Origin: Armatimonadota bacterium | GTDB lineage: Bacteria; Armatimonadota; Fimbriimonadia; Fimbriimonadales; Fimbriimonadaceae | NCBI GenBank assembly: GCA_022563855.1 | Contig: JADFMN010000008.1 | Coordinates: forward strand, 101,427-165,426 | DNA length: 64,000 nt | Reading direction: 5' to 3' | Shown here: in pieces, positions 40,496 through 48,224 of the stretch | Numbering within the stretch: the first letter of the stretch is position 1 | Layout: each line of letters starts with the position of its first letter | Made by a program: the position numbers and the translations under genes | The notes under the pieces: generated by a model | The model's input: only the letters and a program-made list of their open reading frames with translations | What the model was told of the DNA's origin: nothing | Database searches by the model: none

Positions 40496-41881
40496 CTACG
40501 AATACTCGCGCGGGTCTGTCAACCTTCCGGTCAGCGCCGTTGCCGCTGCCGTCATGGGCGACACGAGGTGAGTGCGCGAGCCTGGGCCTTGGCGGCCCTC
40601 GTAAGGCCGGTTGGACGTAGATGCGGAGCGTTGCTGCGGCCTGAGAATGTCGCCGTTCATGCCAAGGCACATCGAGCAGCCGCTGTGATGCCATTCAAAC
40701 CCTGCCGCCGTGAAGATTTCGGCAAGCCCCTCCTTTTCGGCAGCTACCCGCACCGCCTCCGAGCCTGGGACTACCATCGCTCGAACGCCCGACGCGACCT
40801 TGCGCCCCTTGACCAATGCAGCGGCCTCGACCAGGTCTTCTAGGCGCGCGTTGGTGCACGAACCGATGAACACCGTGTCGATCCGCAGATCGCTCATCGG
40901 CACGCCCGGCTTGAGGCCCATGTACATCTGCGCCCTCTCCTCGCCGGCGTTCGCCGGTTCTGGAACGGACGCACCGATATCGATCGTCATGCCCGGATTC
41001 GTGCCCCACGTTACTTGCGGCTGAAGCGAGTCTACATCCAGCCTTTCGTCACGGTCGAAGGTTGCGCCGGCGTCAGTTCTCAGAGCCTTGGCCCGCTCTA
41101 CCATCTGCATAAAGGCTTCTCCCGATGGCGCGTACGGCCTCTTGCCTGTGCCGATGTACTCAAAGGTCGTGTCGTCAGGAGCGACAAGACCGGCTCGGGC
41201 GCCCATCTCGATCGACATGTTGCAGACAGTCATGCGCCCGCTCATCGGAAGGTCGCAAATCGCGTCTCCTCGGTATTCGACGACGTATCCGGTACCGCCG
41301 CTGGCGCCCAGCATCCGGATCGTCGCCAAAATCATGTCCTTCGCAGAGACGCCCTTGGAGAGCTTCCCGAGGAACTCGATGCTCATGCTCTTCGGCCGCG
41401 TCGGCACTCGCAGCGTCTGCGTCGCGAGAACGTGCTCGACCTCGGTCGTCCCGATGCCGAATGCGAGCGCGCCGAACGCCCCGTGAGTGCTCGTGTGGCT
41501 GTCGCCGCAGACGATCGTCAGACCAGGGAGCGTCAGCCCAAGCTCCGGGCCGATGACGTGCACGATGCCCTGCCTGCTGTCCCCATATCCAAACAGCGAC
41601 ACGCCAAACTCAGCCGCGTTTCGCGACAGCGCGGCGATCTGCCGCCCGCTCAAGCTGTCTGCCTCGATCTCCCGACCGTCCGTCGGCACGTTGTGATCGA
41701 CGGTTGCGAACGTGAGGTCTGGTCGTCGGACGGACCGGCCTGCCTCGCGCAATCCGTCGAACGCCTGCGGCGAAGTGACCTCGTGGACCAGATGCCGGTC
41801 GACGTACAGCAGCGCGCCGCCGTCGTCCAGCTCGGTCACGACGTGCGCAGCCCATATCTTCTCGAACAGCGTCTTCGGCAT
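40496..41881 (-). CDS. leuC: 3-isopropylmalate dehydratase large subunit
   Basis: A 461-aa aconitase-superfamily enzyme converting 2- to 3-isopropylmalate in leucine biosynthesis. Signatures: N-terminal [60 protein letters not shown], and the 4Fe-4S cysteines in [13 protein letters not shown] and [12 protein letters not shown]. It is complete. The small subunit leuD is not adjacent: the next gene downstream is rpmH and upstream is a divergent small membrane protein. leuD must be elsewhere. Confidence 0.95.
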   Translation of the reverse strand: MPKTLFEKIWAAHVVTELDDGGALLYVDRHLVHEVTSPQAFDGLREAGRSVRRPDLTFATVDHNVPTDGREIEADSLSGRQIAALSRNAAEFGVSLFGYGDSRQGIVHVIGPELGLTLPGLTIVCGDSHTSTHGAFGALAFGIGTTEVEHVLATQTLRVPTRPKSMSIEFLGKLSKGVSAKDMILATIRMLGASGGTGYVVEYRGDAICDLPMSGRMTVCNMSIEMGARAGLVAPDDTTFEYIGTGKRPYAPSGEAFMQMVERAKALRTDAGATFDRDERLDVDSLQPQVTWGTNPGMTIDIGASVPEPANAGEERAQMYMGLKPGVPMSDLRIDTVFIGSCTNARLEDLVEAAALVKGRKVASGVRAMVVPGSEAVRVAAEKEGLAEIFTAAGFEWHHSGCSMCLGMNGDILRPQQRSASTSNRPYEGRQGPGSRTHLVSPMTAAATALTGRLTDPREYS

Positions 41882-41952
41882 CGAACGCTTATTCTACGCC
41901 CAACGATGTGATCCCAGTCCTGGCCAGCCGGAATCGGTCTACAATCGGCTAG

Positions 41953-42216
41953 ATGCGCAAGTACGTGCAGTTCGTGGCAGCGGCCACCGTGACGGCTATC
42001 GGTTCTGGAACCGTCGCCGCGCTTGGGACGTCCGTCTTCGTCGGTATCTCCCAAATGTCGCGCCCGGCGGGCACCGACATTCCTGACGAGGCTCTTGCTC
42101 AGTCAGGCAACAACATCTGGATCGCGTTCTGGATCGGTGTGCTCATCGGCACCGCCGTTACCGCATACATTTTCTTCCGGCCGAACAAGGCCCAAGCCGA
42201 CCCTGTCGCAGACTGA
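41953..42216 (+). CDS. Small two-TM membrane protein, unknown
   Basis: An 87-aa protein with two predicted TM segments (FVAAATVTAIGSGTVAALGTS and IWIAFWIGVLIGTAVTAYIFF) separated by a short polar loop (MSRPAGTDIPDEALAQSGNN). The C-tail is short and acidic/polar. I do not recognise a family. It is divergent from leuC and is followed by tRNA-Tyr after about 37 bp, so it may be the first gene of that transcript. Confidence 0.6.
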   Translation: MRKYVQFVAAATVTAIGSGTVAALGTSVFVGISQMSRPAGTDIPDEALAQSGNNIWIAFWIGVLIGTAVTAYIFFRPNKAQADPVAD

Positions 42217-42253
42217 GCTCCAGGCCGACTTAAGGTATACATTGTCGTTGCGT

Positions 42254-42339
42254 GGGGAGTTGCCCGAGTGGTCAATGGGAGCAGACTGTAAATCTGCCGG
42301 CTGATGCCTACGCAGGTTCAAATCCTGCACTCCCCACCA
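42254..42339 (+). tRNA. tRNA-Tyr (GTA)
   Basis: 86 nt with encoded CCA. Acceptor stem GGGGAGT pairs with ACTCCCC; class II long variable arm (CCGGCTGATGCCTACG region); anticodon stem GCAGA/TCTGC with loop CTGTAAA, anticodon GTA at 42288-42290; T-loop TTCAAAT. 14 bp upstream of tRNA-Thr. Confidence 0.97.
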
Positions 42340-42352
42340 GAGTCTCACGCAA

Positions 42353-42427
42353 GCCCTTGTAGCTCAGTGGTAGAGCACCTCTTTGGTAAAGAGGAGGTCA
42401 CGAGTCCAATTCTCGTCGAGGGCTCCA
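42353..42427 (+). tRNA. tRNA-Thr (GGT), with atypical T-loop
   Basis: 75 nt with encoded CCA. Acceptor GCCCTTG/CGAGGGC with one G-U pair; D-arm AGCTCAGTGGTAGAGC; anticodon stem CCTCT/AGAGG with loop TTGGTAA, anticodon GGT at 42385-42387. The T-stem ACGAG/CTCGT is fine, but the T-loop reads TCCAATT, so position 55 is C rather than the near-universal U. Confidence 0.95.
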
Positions 42428-42433
42428 GATCTT

Positions 42434-42500
42434 GATGGAGCGTCGTCCGCTTCGCTGTCGGCCGCTTCGCTGTCGTCGGCTTCGCCGTCGCCTGATGGTC
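42434..42500. repeat. Degenerate 15-bp repeat cluster, locus 2 (after tRNA-Thr)
   Basis: Four consecutive variants of the 15-mer CGTCCGCTTCGCTGT, the last being CGCCTGATGGTCGCC. Its tail is shared with locus 1 at 13245-13330. It begins 7 nt after the tRNA-Thr CCA. The following ~110 bp (42501-42613) hold no gene I can support. Confidence 0.7.
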
Positions 42501-42613
42501 GCCGGGTCGATCAGGCGCCGACAGGGCGACAGAGGCTCCGGGTCGTGAACCAGAGCCCCATTCACGTGAACTGGGTGCAGGAACCCGGGCTTTCGGGATA
42601 GACTCGGGCCCTG

Positions 42614-42757
42614 ATGGCAGACTATTTGAACCTGCCCGAAGCGGAACTGATCCCGTTGTTCCAGAACTGGTCCGCGAGGCTCGTCGTTCACGAGTCGATC
42701 CTGGCCCCCGTCACCACCAACTGGTCGGACACGCTCGCGGCCACCGCGCAGGGTTAG
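42614..42757 (+). CDS. Small ORF (47 aa), unknown, possibly a truncated gene
   Basis: An ATG-TAG frame encodes MADYLNLPEAELIPLFQNWS, then ARLVVHESILAPVTTNWSDTLAA. It ends 3 nt before the GTG of the histidine kinase. The amphipathic pattern recalls the first ~45 residues of larger hypothetical proteins of the MAD-type that occur near phage-like or repeat genes, so it may be a fragment. No ribosome-binding site is clear. Low confidence. Confidence 0.3.
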   Translation: MADYLNLPEAELIPLFQNWSARLVVHESILAPVTTNWSDTLAATAQG

Positions 42758-42760
42758 CCC

Positions 42761-45412
42761 GTGGCTCGGATTGGGCGTAAAGCCAGCGAAGAACGGTTCC
42801 GCGCAATCAACGAGGCGTCCCCGTTTGGGATTTTCGTCACCGACCTTGAAGCTCGCGTCGATCACGTCAACAGGATCTACACGGAGATCACAGGTCTGAC
42901 AATCGAGGAGGCGCTTGGCCTTGGGCACCGGTCGGTCATCCACCCTGACGACCGCGGCTGGCTCATCCGCGAGTGGGAGTCGCACGACGTCTCGGCCGGC
43001 AAGTTTGAGCGCGCGCACAGGATCAAGCTCAAGGACGGAACGGTCAAGTGGGTCCGGATCATCTTGACGCCGATCTGGAGCGGCAAGACGCACGTCGGCT
43101 GGATCGGGACCATGGAGGATATCACCGACCAGAGAAAGCAGAGCCTCGCTCTGAAAGCGAGCGAAGAACGGTTCAGGGCAATCAGCGACGCGTCGCCGTT
43201 CGGCATCATCGTGACGGAGCCGAATTCGATGGCGTATCACGTAAACGAGCGGTATACGGAGATCACCGGCTTGACCGCAGATGAGGCTTTCGATATGGGG
43301 CATCGGCAGGTCGTGCATCCCGACGACATCGAAGAGCTGGCAGCGGCCTGGGAATCACACGATGCTTCGTCTGGCCCGTTCAGGCGTGAGCACAGGCTGC
43401 TGCTCAAGAACGGCGACGTTAAATGGGTCAGGTCCATCGTCTCGCCGATGATCCAGGATGGGCGACTGACGGGGTTGGTGGCGACCCTCCAAGACATCAC
43501 GGCGGATAAGGCTGCCGAGGCGAAACTCAGGTCGAGCGAAGAGCGGTTCCGTGCAGTCACAGACGACTCCCCGGTTGGGATCATCATCCGCGACAGCGAC
43601 GACGTGGTCGTATACGCAAACCGCGCCATCGCTGCAATCATCGGGCAGGACGTCGAGTCGTTGGTGGGCACCAATTATCAAGCCACAGTTCACCCTGCGG
43701 ACGCTGATGATTTGAGCGCTCGACTTACAGCGTTCTTAAACTATGCCAGAAAGGGGGATGGGGCGGTGTTCCGATCGAAGCACCGCATTATCGTCGGCGA
43801 GACTACGAAGTGGGTTTCAACCACTACCGTTCCTATGTACCTGTCCGACGGTAGCGTCCGGTACGCAAACGAGGTGCACGATATTACCGATCAAGTCGAG
43901 TTCGAGTATCTGATTCGAGCGAGCGAGGAGCGATTTCACGCTCTTGCAGAAGGATCGCCAATGGGCATTTCAATTCGGGACAGCGACGGAATGATGGTGT
44001 ACGCGAACCCGGCCCTGGCATTGATCCTCGGTGTTCCGGCCGACGAGCTCCGAGGTCGGCAGTTCCTAGAGTCTTTGCACCCCGACGACCTTGAGCGAGT
44101 CGATCGCGGTGTAGCGGAGTTCATCACAGCCGTGAATACGGGCGTGGATGTGCTCTTCCGATCGGAGCATAGAATTCTGGTCGACGGAAAAGTCCGTTGG
44201 ATCGAGACGACGTCTGCGCCGATTCGATACAGCGGTGACGAATTAGGCTTCGTTACCATCACCCACGACGTCACCCAGAGACACATCGCCGAAGAACAGC
44301 TGGCGGCCAGCGAAGAACGATTCCGTTCTATGGCAGCAAGCTCGCCGATCGGAATCTTCACGCACGATGCGGACGGATCTCTCGACTACGTCAACGAAGC
44401 GTTTTGCCGCATCAACCGGATCGAGCCTGAGCAAGCGATGGGTGGGGGCTGGCTTGATCTGGTTCAACCCGACTTGAGAGAGGAGGCCAGACGGATGTGG
44501 CATGAGTTCACCGCTTCAGCAGAGAAGAGCATGACTGGGGAAATCCCTGGCGTTCGCAACGGTGAAGAGTTCTGGGCGCGGACGCACACGGTCAAGACCT
44601 GGCTCGACGGCAAGCTGACAGGCTACATCGGGACTTACGAGGATATCTCTGCCCAGAAGCAAGCCGAAAAGGAAATCGTAGCCGCCAAGGCCGCGGCTGA
44701 GAGCGCAATCACTGCCAAGAACGAGTTTCTGTCGCGCATGAGCCACGAACTGAGGACCCCACTCAACACAATCTTGGGGTTCGCGCAGCTGCTTGAGATG
44801 GAATCGTTGGCAGACCGCCAGCGAGAAGGCGTTGCGAACATCCTGTACGCAGGCCGGCACCTCCTAGGGCTCATCAACGACGTGCTCGATATCGCCCGAA
44901 TCGAGGATCGTCGCATTAGCATCGATTGCGCTTTGCTCGACGTGCCAAACATCGTCGCACAAGTCGTGAATATCATGAAGCCGATAGCCGAGGAGAGCGA
45001 TGTCACGATCAGCCAGCTGAACATCGAACCCGGGCTAACGGTGTACGGCGACGAGCGGCGCCTGGCCCAGGTGCTGCTGAACCTCGTTTCCAACGCAGTG
45101 AAGTACAACGTTCCGAGCGGTACCGTGATCATTGACGCGAGGCAAGACGACGGGCACGTCCTCATTTCAGTCGTGGATACCGGCGTCGGTATCCCTGCTG
45201 AAAAACTCGACCAAGTCTTCACGCCGTTCGACCGTCTTGGTGCAGAACAAACCGACGTCGAAGGCTCCGGCCTCGGACTTGCTGTAGCCGACGCTTTAGT
45301 GCGGGCTATGGCTGGTGAAATTCGAATAGAGTCCGAAGAGGGCTCAGGTACGACTGCCACCATTAGGCTGCCCGCCGAGGCGCCTGCAAAGCAAGAGTTG
45401 CAGCCACAATAG
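42761..45412 (+). CDS. Soluble multi-PAS sensor histidine kinase
   Basis: 883 aa, no transmembrane segment. Five tandem PAS+PAC units of ~125 residues each start at SEERFRAINEASPFGIF (~8), SEERFRAISDASPFGII (~136), SEERFRAVTDDSPVGII (~260), SEERFHALAEGSPMGIS (~388) and SEERFRSMAASSPIGIF (~513). HisKA follows with the phospho-His in SRMSHELRTPLNTILGFAQL (His662), then HATPase_c: VLLNLVSNAVKYN (N box), VDTGVGIP, FTPFDRL, and GSGLGLAV. The PAS units are so alike that internal duplication is likely. No response regulator or receiver is next to it, so it is an orphan kinase. GTG start with AGGG 8 nt upstream. Confidence 0.93.
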   Translation: MARIGRKASEERFRAINEASPFGIFVTDLEARVDHVNRIYTEITGLTIEEALGLGHRSVIHPDDRGWLIREWESHDVSAGKFERAHRIKLKDGTVKWVRIILTPIWSGKTHVGWIGTMEDITDQRKQSLALKASEERFRAISDASPFGIIVTEPNSMAYHVNERYTEITGLTADEAFDMGHRQVVHPDDIEELAAAWESHDASSGPFRREHRLLLKNGDVKWVRSIVSPMIQDGRLTGLVATLQDITADKAAEAKLRSSEERFRAVTDDSPVGIIIRDSDDVVVYANRAIAAIIGQDVESLVGTNYQATVHPADADDLSARLTAFLNYARKGDGAVFRSKHRIIVGETTKWVSTTTVPMYLSDGSVRYANEVHDITDQVEFEYLIRASEERFHALAEGSPMGISIRDSDGMMVYANPALALILGVPADELRGRQFLESLHPDDLERVDRGVAEFITAVNTGVDVLFRSEHRILVDGKVRWIETTSAPIRYSGDELGFVTITHDVTQRHIAEEQLAASEERFRSMAASSPIGIFTHDADGSLDYVNEAFCRINRIEPEQAMGGGWLDLVQPDLREEARRMWHEFTASAEKSMTGEIPGVRNGEEFWARTHTVKTWLDGKLTGYIGTYEDISAQKQAEKEIVAAKAAAESAITAKNEFLSRMSHELRTPLNTILGFAQLLEMESLADRQREGVANILYAGRHLLGLINDVLDIARIEDRRISIDCALLDVPNIVAQVVNIMKPIAEESDVTISQLNIEPGLTVYGDERRLAQVLLNLVSNAVKYNVPSGTVIIDARQDDGHVLISVVDTGVGIPAEKLDQVFTPFDRLGAEQTDVEGSGLGLAVADALVRAMAGEIRIESEEGSGTTATIRLPAEAPAKQELQPQ

Positions 45413-45476
45413 GGTGCTCGCATCAGACAAGGCGACTTCGTCTCTTGAACCGCCTGAGAGCGTCTGCGGCTTGGGA

Positions 45477-45950
45477 CTAGACGATCTTCAGCAGCAATAC
45501 CCGGCTGTCTTCGTCAAGCTCGGCGGTGTTGCGGATTTCAAATCGATTGCCATCGACGTCGACCAGCACCAAGTGTGTGGGGGTGTGCCACTGCGCGTTC
45601 TCCTGCAAGCTTTGTGTCACGAAGTCCTTTCCTCCGCGATCGGTCTCAACAGTCCAGTACGTCGCACCGAACTCCGTGTGAGCGCGAACGATCTTGTTGA
45701 TGTACGCGGTGAGGTATCGGTGCTTCAATTCACCATCCAAGATGCGGCGCGCCTCCTTGTCCAGCCCGCGCAACCCGTCAGGGAACGTCATGATCTCCCT
45801 GTCCTTTCCGTCGAGCAGCGAAAGGAACTTGCCAGGCTGCGAGATCGGCGCCGCCCACGTTGGGCGCACCTGGAGGTAGCAGCGATCCTCCGTTTCTAGC
45901 CTCAGCCGTCCCTCCGGCTTGTAGAACAGCTTCACAAGCCAACCTCCCAA
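45477..45950 (-). CDS. DUF1854 family protein
   Basis: 157 aa. The family core is visible: RPTWAAPISQPGKFLSLLDGKDREI, LDGELKHRYLTAYINKIV, TYWTVETDRGGKDFV, and the end VDGNRFEIRNTAELDEDSR. It lies just downstream of the ABC exporter on the same strand (49 bp). DUF1854 proteins next to such ABC proteins are known from cyanophycin-associated loci, but no cyanophycin synthetase or cyanophycinase is in this window. The start may be GTG a few codons inside. Confidence 0.8.
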   Translation of the reverse strand: MGGWLVKLFYKPEGRLRLETEDRCYLQVRPTWAAPISQPGKFLSLLDGKDREIMTFPDGLRGLDKEARRILDGELKHRYLTAYINKIVRAHTEFGATYWTVETDRGGKDFVTQSLQENAQWHTPTHLVLVDVDGNRFEIRNTAELDEDSRVLLLKIV

Positions 45951-45999
45951 GCAAGGCTTAGCCTGTCTCTGCCGAATTCGAACTCTCTCGCGGTCACGC

Positions 46000-48177
46000 T
46001 CATTCGATCACCCCTACGCCAACGATCTCGTTGATCGCGCTCTGGATCTGGACGAGCTTGTAAAACGTGCCCTTCTTCTCCATCAGCTCGGCGTGCGTCC
46101 CGATTTCGCTGACCTCGCCGCGCTCGAGCACGATCAGCCGGTCTGCGTTGCGGAGCGTGGACAGGCGGTGCGCGATAGCAAACGTCGTGCGACCCTTGAT
46201 GAGGTGCGAAATCGCCTCTTGTATCTCCTTCTCCGTCTCGACGTCGACGCTGCTGGTCGCCTCGTCGAGGATCAGGATCCGAGGGTCGTGCAAGATGGCG
46301 CGCGCGATGCTGATGCGCTGCCTTTCTCCGCCGCTGAGCTTCGCCCCGCGCTCCCCGACGATCGTGTCATAACCGTTCGGTTTAGCCAGGACGAAGTTGT
46401 GCGCGTTGGCCGCGCGGGCCGCCGCCATGATCTCCTCTATCGACGCGTCCGGCTTGCCGTACGAGATGTTCTCCGCGATCGTCCCGTGGAAGAGGAACGG
46501 ATCCTGCATCACGATGCCGATCTGGCTTCTGTAGCTGTGGAGGTTGAGGTCCTTGTAGTCGATCCCGTCGATCTTCAAGGTGCCTGCGTCGGGCTCGTAG
46601 AACCGCGCGATCAGGTTGATGGTCGTCGACTTGCCTGCGCCAGAGTGGCCGACAAGCCCGATCATCTCGCCCGCCTTCGCCGTGAACGATACGCCCTTCA
46701 GCACCGGGTTCGACTTGTCGTAGCCGAATCGCACGTTGTCGAACTGGATCTCGCCGACGATCTCGTGCTCGATACCGTCGCCATCTCCGGCGTCAGGCGG
46801 CATGTCCATCATCTCGAAGATCCTCTCGGCGCTCGCCATCGCTCGGCTGAACCAGTTGTTGATTTGAGCAAACCACATGAGCGGCCCGTACACCATGATC
46901 AGATACGCGTTGGTCATGATGAACTCTCCAAGGGTCAGCCTTCCGATCAGCACGAAGTAGCCCCCGAGCCCCCAGTTGATGAGGACTCCCAGCGACACAC
47001 AAAGCGACATTGCACCGAGGATCGTGTACCACCGCTGGTCGGCGGCCATCGCCGCTTTCAGGCACTCGTTGTTCCTTGTCTGAAACCTTGCAAACTCGTG
47101 GTCTTCGCGGACGAACGCTTTCACGACGCGCACGCCGGAGACCGCCTCGTTGATGTGCATGTAGATTCGAGCCCACTTCTGGCTGACCTTGTGGAACATG
47201 CTCGAAAGCGGCTTCCAAAACGTCACCGCCAGAACCGCCATGAGGGGGAGCGGAGCCATGATGGCGAGCGCGAGCACCCAGTCGACGCGGAACAGGAAGA
47301 AGATGACCCCGATGAGGACGAGCCCGTTCGTGACCATGAACGGCATGCCGTCCACGAGGAACATCCAGATTCGATCTGTATCGTGCGTGATGCGACTTGT
47401 AATTGCGCCGACCGTTTTCTTGTCAAAGTAGGCGACGTGGAGTCGCTGTACGGTGTTGAAGGTCGACGCGCGCAGGTCCGCAGCGATATTTGAACCGAGA
47501 AACGTCATCATCCGGTTGCTGAAGACCTGGAGCGTGACCGCTGTTGCTGCGATGGCGAACCACGCACCGACCAATTGCATCAAGCCGCCGAGCTCAAGCT
47601 CTCCAGCGGTCAGGCGATCGACGATCAGCCTTTGAAACTGGGGTGGAATCAGGTTCAGGCCGGTCGCCAAGAGCGAGATCGTCACCAAGACGCCAAGATG
47701 CCTGCGATACGGCTTCAGATAAGCCGCAACCCGCATGAACGTCTTGCCCCGCTTCAGGCAAGCCGGGCAGACGCCGTCCTTCTCAGGCAGAAGCCTTCCG
47801 CAACTTTCGCAGCGGGTTCTCTCCAGCTTTAGGTTGATCGAAAGCTCTTGGCCCTTCGCGAGCTGCTCGATACCCCGCGCCGCCTCTGAAAACAGGTCTG
47901 CGTGCGTGAGGGAGTAAGAAGTCGCGACGATGTCCTCCCCGGCCTTGGTTCGCAGCAACAGCCTGCCTCCCGAGACGACCGGCTCGTTTCTCGCGGTCTC
48001 AATCTCAGAAAACGGCACTCGCAGAACCACAGCGCCAGCTTCATCGAGCACGACTACCTCGGCCTTAGAAACGACCAAGCGCCGGACGCCGAACTCGGCG
48101 TCCTCGGTCATATCGGCTTGCAGGTCGATCAGGTAAGAATCGACGGCAGGCGCATCGGTCTGCGATTGCTGGATCAT
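46000..48177 (-). CDS. ABC exporter with N-terminal zinc-ribbon extension (cyanophycin-associated type)
   Basis: 725 aa. Residues ~1-115 are a beta-rich PH-like domain, then a zinc ribbon (CESCGRLLPEKDGVCPACLKRGK). Residues ~145-440 are the six-TM ABC membrane domain. The nucleotide-binding domain follows: Walker A LVGHSGAGKST, Q-loop MQDPFLF, signature LSGGERQR, Walker B ILILDEATSS, His switch AIAHRLST. It is a homodimeric type I exporter; the substrate is unknown. The extension and the following DUF1854 gene match the exporter type found near cyanophycin genes, so that is the closest described context. Confidence 0.87.
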   Translation of the reverse strand: MIQQSQTDAPAVDSYLIDLQADMTEDAEFGVRRLVVSKAEVVVLDEAGAVVLRVPFSEIETARNEPVVSGGRLLLRTKAGEDIVATSYSLTHADLFSEAARGIEQLAKGQELSINLKLERTRCESCGRLLPEKDGVCPACLKRGKTFMRVAAYLKPYRRHLGVLVTISLLATGLNLIPPQFQRLIVDRLTAGELELGGLMQLVGAWFAIAATAVTLQVFSNRMMTFLGSNIAADLRASTFNTVQRLHVAYFDKKTVGAITSRITHDTDRIWMFLVDGMPFMVTNGLVLIGVIFFLFRVDWVLALAIMAPLPLMAVLAVTFWKPLSSMFHKVSQKWARIYMHINEAVSGVRVVKAFVREDHEFARFQTRNNECLKAAMAADQRWYTILGAMSLCVSLGVLINWGLGGYFVLIGRLTLGEFIMTNAYLIMVYGPLMWFAQINNWFSRAMASAERIFEMMDMPPDAGDGDGIEHEIVGEIQFDNVRFGYDKSNPVLKGVSFTAKAGEMIGLVGHSGAGKSTTINLIARFYEPDAGTLKIDGIDYKDLNLHSYRSQIGIVMQDPFLFHGTIAENISYGKPDASIEEIMAAARAANAHNFVLAKPNGYDTIVGERGAKLSGGERQRISIARAILHDPRILILDEATSSVDVETEKEIQEAISHLIKGRTTFAIAHRLSTLRNADRLIVLERGEVSEIGTHAELMEKKGTFYKLVQIQSAINEIVGVGVIE

Positions 48178-48224
48178 AGACGGGTGGCGGGCTTGAGCAC
48201 AAGCGCCCTGAAGCTGGCTCTATT

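Noticed and set aside
41015..41911. 298-codon open frame antisense to leuC
   Set aside because: leuC has every catalytic motif on the other strand; this frame has none.
46093..47493. 466-codon open frame antisense to the ABC exporter
   Set aside because: Arg/Asp/His-rich translation without motifs; the opposite strand has all ABC motifs.
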